Below, in pieces: positions 60,289 to 64,000 of a stretch of DNA of 64,000 bases. The position numbers and the translations under genes were made by a program. The stretch comes from Candidatus Eremiobacter antarcticus (GTDB lineage Bacteria; Vulcanimicrobiota; Vulcanimicrobiia; Eremiobacterales; Eremiobacteraceae), in contig QHBK01000019.1 of the NCBI GenBank assembly GCA_003244105.1, positions 228,699-292,698 of the forward strand, given 5' to 3'. The notes beneath the pieces are model-generated. The model did not search any database. It was not told where the DNA came from and saw only the letters and a list, made by a program, of their open reading frames with translations. The stretch's first letter is position 1. Each line of letters starts with the position of its first letter.

Positions 60289-61190
60289 TCAAAGTGCGCC
60301 ATACCTCGCGCGCAGCTGCATGATCTTGTCGTACAGCCGCTTTTGGGTTGCCGTATCACCGCGCTTCATCGCCTTGTGGATGCGCATGCGGATGAGTGCT
60401 TCTTGGCCGGCCATACGCTTCGCGTCGCGCGGCGCGGGCCTCGAGTACGAGAACGATCCCAAGCCCCAGGCTGCCAGAGTCTCGGGATCCTTGATGCCAT
60501 GCGCGATTGTGCGCTCGGCAGGCAGCAGCGTCTCAAGCGCCTGATTGCCGGCCTGCAGCGCTTGTCGCCCGAGCGGCGCGTCCTTGTCGTAGAGCTGCCA
60601 GATGTTGGGCGCCCTGGATAGACACCCTCACCGTGGCTGGCGCCGTGCCCAAGTTCAGTGCCACTCTCCTTGCCGACCAGCTGAAGCATCGGATTCAAGT
60701 GGCCGCCAACATAATCTATTGCGCGCTTGCGATCAAGCAGCGCGGCCGTCACCGTTTGCGGCAGCGGCAACGTGGCGAAGAAGTTCTGCTTGCCCTTGCG
60801 CGGGATCTCAAGCGTGAACGGATTGCTCGTGCCGGCCGTGCCCATGACTTCGTTCGTGCGATGCACCGCGCGCTCAGGCGCGATCGTGAGACCGGGTTTG
60901 AGCAGTCCCATCTTCGCCCAGAACGGCACGGCCGTCTTCATCCATGGGTAGAAGAAAAAGACCTTGGTAGCCATCTGCTCTGCCTTGGAGATGTTCGAGT
61001 AATCTCCGAACGCTTTGCGCACGCGCGCTGCAGCTTCATAGCGATCCATGCCCGAATCGACAAAGTGCTTCCGAAGCGCGACTGAGTAGCGCTTCTCGAT
61101 GACGTCGAATACGAGGTCTTGATTGCGCTGCCACCACGGAGAGACCGTGCGCGATACTTTGCCGCCGAAGGTCAGGGTGTTGACCTTCTT
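60289..61190 (-). pseudogene. frameshifted phage structural-type gene remnant
   Basis: A long minus-strand protein is readable only across frames. The upstream part, from ~61190, reads GKVSRTVSPWWQRNQDLVFDV, EAAARVRKAFGDYSNISKAEQ and KVFFFYPWMKTAVPFWAKMG (each a fragment), close to the C-terminus of large phage proteins with a 'FYPWMRxxxPF' motif (LPD38-like polyvalent or capsid-associated). Near 60610 the frame shifts, and the ending reads NIWQLYDKDAPLGRQALQAG to MAGQEALIRMRIHKAMKRGD and a stop at 60289. No start codon and upstream reading is degenerate. Confidence 0.6.
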
Positions 61191-61609
61191 CGGGTACTGC
61201 GCCTACCATGGGATGCAAATCGAGAAGAACGTCTTCCGGTCCAGCGGCTCGCACAGCGCCCGCGCGACGACGACCAGCACGGATGTGACCGAGTCTTCCA
61301 TCCCAAAGCCGCACCAGCGGCACGTGAAGCGATCCCGCCGCAGCACCATGCGCCGCAGCTGCGAGGCGTGGATCCGATGTTGGCGTCGCTCTTGGCGCCG
61401 CCTGAGAAGATGCGCCCTAAGAGCTTGGCGAGGTCGACATCGCGTCGGACGCGGATGTCAGAGCTCTCCTAGCGCGCGCTCGATTCGGTGAAATGACAGG
61501 GGTCAAGCTTGAGAAGCCGAACTCAGAACAATGTCGACTGGGGGTGCCTCCAGTGGCATAAACGCTTAACTTCGCGCCGGGTGGTCGGCGTAGGAAAGGC
61601 AGAAATAGC
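61191..61609. other. degenerate, apparently non-coding stretch
   Basis: No credible intact gene. On the minus strand short coding-like patches appear (for example RRDVDLAKLLGRIFSGGAKS near 61410-61470) that probably belong to the same decayed phage gene. The last ~100 bases hold the upstream region of the GHKL gene, with AGGAAAGG about ten bases before its ATG. Confidence 0.5.
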
Positions 61610-63502
61610 ATGGCAACGTCGTTGCGCACGCGTCCAATGTCTATGACGGGCGTGCAGCATTTCATTAACCGCGCGTATGGTGAGAGCGCGGCCTATCAAT
61701 GGGTCAGAGAAGCCTACATCAACGCCGACGAGGCTCAAGCCACGACGGTTTATTTTGGTGTGGAATGGCAAGCTGCTAGATCAAAGGGGGTATACAGACG
61801 CCTCATCGCCGATAACGGCATTTCCATTGCATCAGATGAGTTGCCCAAATTCTTCAACACCTTCGGCGGCAGTGGCAAGCCCATTGGTGATGTTCACGAG
61901 AATTTTGGCGTCGGCTTCAAAACGTCGGTACTCCCGTGGAATACCTATGGTGTAGCGGTTATAGCATATCAAGACGGCGAAGCGGCGATGATTTGGGTGC
62001 ATCGCGATCCTAAAACTGGTGAGTATGGCCTGCGTATCGAGGAAGTCCTCGATGAAAACGGTGAGATTTCACTCGAGAGCGTGTACGAACCCTATGATGA
62101 TCCGGAGCACGGATGCAATTGGGCGGAAGTGTGGCCGTGGCCGGACAAACCGCGCCAAGGTGTCGTCATCGTGCTAATGGGCGATGGGCCAGATTCGGAC
62201 ACGTTCCTGGGCGATGTGACACGCGAGGAAGGTAAGATCGACGCGATCCCCCGTTTCTTGAACGGGCGCATTTGGCAGATTCCGGACAATCATCAAGTTA
62301 CGGCGCTGGATTTCAAACGCATGGAAAAGACCGAGTGGGGAGTAGGCGACTCGCAATACGGACCCGAGGGCGCGCGTCGTTGGCAGAACCGTAACATCTA
62401 TGGACAAAAATACTATCTGGAAAAAGTCGACGAACACGTCGATAGCGGCGTCGTTGAAGTGGACGGTGGTCGCGCCAAGATTCTTTGGTATCTTCACCCT
62501 GAAGGAACCACAGAATACGTAACGGTTGCTCATCAAACGGGTTTCGTCGCGACGCTCTACAAAAACGAGTTGTACGATCGCAGTACGCATCATGCCGCGT
62601 TCTGGCCCTTTGGAGTCACGGAGCCGCTCGTTCGAAAACGGGTGTCTCTGATAGTTGTTCCTACCGAGTTCGATAAACAGGCGGGTTATGGTGCTTATCC
62701 TAATTCCACACGTTCGACCTTGTTGTATGCAGATGGCGCTGCGCGCGCAGGTGATTTACCGATCCGAGAGTGGGCCAGTGAATTTGCGGATAAGATGCCC
62801 CAAGAGATCATCGATGGCATACGGGCGCAGCGAGCGAAGCAATCCGGCACAATTACCGACGAGGCTTGGCGCAAGAAGCTTGCTGACCGGTTTGGAGCTC
62901 GCTGGAGAAGTCCGCGTCTAAGAGTCTCCATTGACGGTAGTATCCGCGGAATCGTGGTGCAAAGTGGAGACCAACCCAGAACAGTACGAACCAAGCTGAA
63001 GATCAAGCGTCGCAGAGGCAGAAGCCGTACACGCACGGGGCTCGGCGGAATCCCAGCGATTGGGGTGGCCGATCCTGAGGGCGACGTCAAGTTAAAACAG
63101 CGCAAGGTGGGGGTTGCGTTGCCCGAGTTCGATCTACGTCGGTCGGATTCGTTTTCGCCCGGAATGCTTGCGTTATGGAGCCCAAAGGAGCCTGGCTATC
63201 CAAACGGCTGCGTCTTAATCAATGCGGACCATCCTGTGATCTCGGAAGAAATCTTGGAATGGCAGAAACAATATCCGCAAGCCCACGCCGACGTCGTAGC
63301 TAAGGAAGTCGCGGAAGCCTACGGACAAGTCGCGGTGGCGCATATAGCGCACTCTGAGCATCTGCGAGGTGTAGTTTCTAGCGATAAAATAGATAACGAC
63401 TTGCGCTCGGAAGAAGCCCTGACAATGGCGCTGCTCGGACTATGGCCGCTCGAGGCGATCATACGGGCGAGGTTGGCCGCCAAATTCCCGCGAGTCGCAT
63501 GA
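61610..63502 (+). CDS. stand-alone GHKL (Hsp90/MORC-like) ATPase
   Basis: A 630-residue protein. The N-terminal Bergerat ATP-binding fold is clear: N-box VREAYINADEAQAT (E34 and N38), G1 motif IADNGISIASDEL (D68-N69-G70), a FFNTFGGSGKP segment, and G2 ENFGVGFKTSVLPW (G100-x-G102-F-K104). This resembles Hsp90/MutL/MORC rather than a histidine kinase; no dimerisation His is seen. A beta-rich transducer-like middle (~120-350) and a C-terminal region with a basic linker (KLKIKRRRGRSRTRT, ~458-472) follow. The C-terminal third matches nothing I recognise. It is alone, in accessory DNA beside decayed phage genes. A defence or DNA-binding function is speculation. Confidence 0.75.
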   Translation: MATSLRTRPMSMTGVQHFINRAYGESAAYQWVREAYINADEAQATTVYFGVEWQAARSKGVYRRLIADNGISIASDELPKFFNTFGGSGKPIGDVHENFGVGFKTSVLPWNTYGVAVIAYQDGEAAMIWVHRDPKTGEYGLRIEEVLDENGEISLESVYEPYDDPEHGCNWAEVWPWPDKPRQGVVIVLMGDGPDSDTFLGDVTREEGKIDAIPRFLNGRIWQIPDNHQVTALDFKRMEKTEWGVGDSQYGPEGARRWQNRNIYGQKYYLEKVDEHVDSGVVEVDGGRAKILWYLHPEGTTEYVTVAHQTGFVATLYKNELYDRSTHHAAFWPFGVTEPLVRKRVSLIVVPTEFDKQAGYGAYPNSTRSTLLYADGAARAGDLPIREWASEFADKMPQEIIDGIRAQRAKQSGTITDEAWRKKLADRFGARWRSPRLRVSIDGSIRGIVVQSGDQPRTVRTKLKIKRRRGRSRTRTGLGGIPAIGVADPEGDVKLKQRKVGVALPEFDLRRSDSFSPGMLALWSPKEPGYPNGCVLINADHPVISEEILEWQKQYPQAHADVVAKEVAEAYGQVAVAHIAHSEHLRGVVSSDKIDNDLRSEEALTMALLGLWPLEAIIRARLAAKFPRVA

Positions 63503-63534
63503 TGGCGCGGTGAAATTCTCTTGGTCCTCAACGC

Positions 63535-63558
63535 CACTCGGCGCAGTTGCGCCGGGTG
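63535..63558. repeat. 10-bp inverted repeat after the GHKL gene
   Basis: CACTCGGCGC and GCGCCGGGTG with a 4-base loop AGTT; one G-T pair. It lies 33 bases after the GHKL stop, where a terminator is expected, but no T-run follows. Confidence 0.5.
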
Positions 63559-63756
63559 GGGGGTGGCAACGTAGAACTTTAGCGACGGGTGAACTCCGTA
63601 AATCTTGAGCCACTGTTGGACGAGATTCAACTGACGTCGGATAACCCTCCCTACTCCCAAACCAGGAATACACTAAAAGGTCTGAGGCGGCGCTAACCCG
63701 CCCGGCTTACGCCGCCCTTACCTCTCGAGCGCGGTCAAGACGCGCCCAAGTATTTG

Positions 63757-63791
63757 GGGAGCGCTGCGTCGAGATTAACCGCAGCGCTCCC
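63757..63791. repeat. 12-bp perfect inverted repeat
   Basis: GGGAGCGCTGCG and CGCAGCGCTCCC flank an 11-base spacer. No T-tract on either side. Possible structured RNA or protein-binding palindrome. Confidence 0.55.
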
Positions 63792-63824
63792 TAGCGCCAT
63801 GTCGCTTGTCCAAAGATGCGCGAC

Positions 63825-63865
63825 GACGAGGCGGTGCCGGGTAGACGCCAAAGCACCGCCTCGTC
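63825..63865. repeat. 13-bp perfect inverted repeat
   Basis: GACGAGGCGGTGC and GCACCGCCTCGTC flank a 15-base spacer, 33 bases after the previous hairpin. No T-tract follows on either strand. Confidence 0.55.
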
Positions 63866-63986
63866 CTTGAGTGACGATGACGCTTCAACTCAAGACTTCT
63901 TCATCTGTGTTAGCTAAGACTTAATCTGACACCTGGCGAAAAAGATCGGTGGCAATCGACGGGAGCGCAGATCGTGCTCTCGAGAG

Positions 63987-64000
63987 AAGGAGTCGATCAT
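63987..64000 (+). promoter_or_regulatory. possible ribosome site of a gene starting at the right edge
   Basis: AAGGAG at 63987-63992 is followed six bases later by AT at the window end. If the next base is G, an ATG begins at 63999. Only spacing and motif support this. Confidence 0.3.

Larger units (their letters stand above)
63503..64000. other. non-coding stretch with three strong inverted repeats
   Basis: No gene is evident in these 498 bases on either strand. Three hairpin-forming repeats lie at 63535-63558, 63757-63791 and 63825-63865. AAGGAG occurs six bases before a terminal AT at the right edge and may be the ribosome site of a gene starting at 63999. Confidence 0.6.

Noticed and set aside
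63503..63870. Retron-like non-coding RNA next to the GHKL gene
   Set aside because: There is no reverse transcriptase in the window and no msr/msd-like layout.

Overview
The window is GC-rich bacterial chromosome, densely coding, with many 1-4 base start/stop overlaps and frequent GTG/TTG starts. It mixes diderm traits (an MlaDEF lipid transporter whose MlaD carries an apparent outer-membrane beta-barrel tail, a lipoprotein, a BON protein) with traits common outside Proteobacteria (PASTA-domain Ser/Thr kinase beside a PbpA-like penicillin-binding protein, SpoIID/LytB protein, RqcH/NFACT protein, PyrR, copper-amine-oxidase 'stalk' domains). This fits a diderm Terrabacteria lineage. My guess is Candidatus Eremiobacterota (WPS-2) or a neighbour; this is inference, since no rRNA is present.

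Layout. 1-8.5 kb: end of a GspE/PilB ATPase, metY plus a CoA-binding protein, a flavin split-barrel protein, a Xer recombinase, a DUF885 metallopeptidase overlapped by a small metallothionein-like gene, a SLOG protein, a stalk-domain secreted protein, an STAS protein and a Thr-rich membrane peptide. 8.5-16.2 kb (minus): gmk-glmS-rph-hypothetical-mlaE-mlaF-mlaD-rhomboid. 16.2-19.3 kb (plus): NFACT, a flavin-nucleotide-binding protein, a VOC protein. 19.2-38.7 kb (minus): a nearly gapless run valS-pyrR-pyrB-pyrC-carA-carB-pbpA-pknB-ruvC-ruvA-ruvB-spoIID-queA-MFS, joining pyrimidine synthesis, cell-wall control, Holliday-junction repair and queuosine synthesis. 38.7-39.9 kb: an ECF sigma factor destroyed by deletion and frameshifts, next to its usual YciI partner. 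40-43.3 kb: tig-clpP-clpX. 43.5-51.6 kb: tRNA-Gly, tRNA-Leu and tRNA-Lys, a nickel/cobalt permease, a truncated aquaporin, a lipoprotein/two-ATPase/FtsX-permease operon, ComB and a BON protein.

From about 51.6 kb to the right edge the DNA looks accessory. It starts with a tyrosine integrase whose C-terminal tail is frameshifted, then a regulator, an XRE protein, an excisionase-like HTH protein, a DUF3631 ATPase, small unknown ORFs, a terminase-small-subunit-like protein, a pair of tiny membrane proteins, a complete IS3-type element with a probable -1 frameshift site, an orphan membrane-anchored protein and decayed phage-gene fragments. At the far right are a stand-alone GHKL (Hsp90/MORC-like) ATPase gene and a 500-base non-coding stretch with three strong inverted repeats. 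This GHKL gene is the most promising candidate for an undescribed accessory, possibly defensive, function.

Several genes are broken (sigma factor, aquaporin, integrase tail, phage protein). They may reflect real decay or, for single-base shifts, assembly error; reads would decide.
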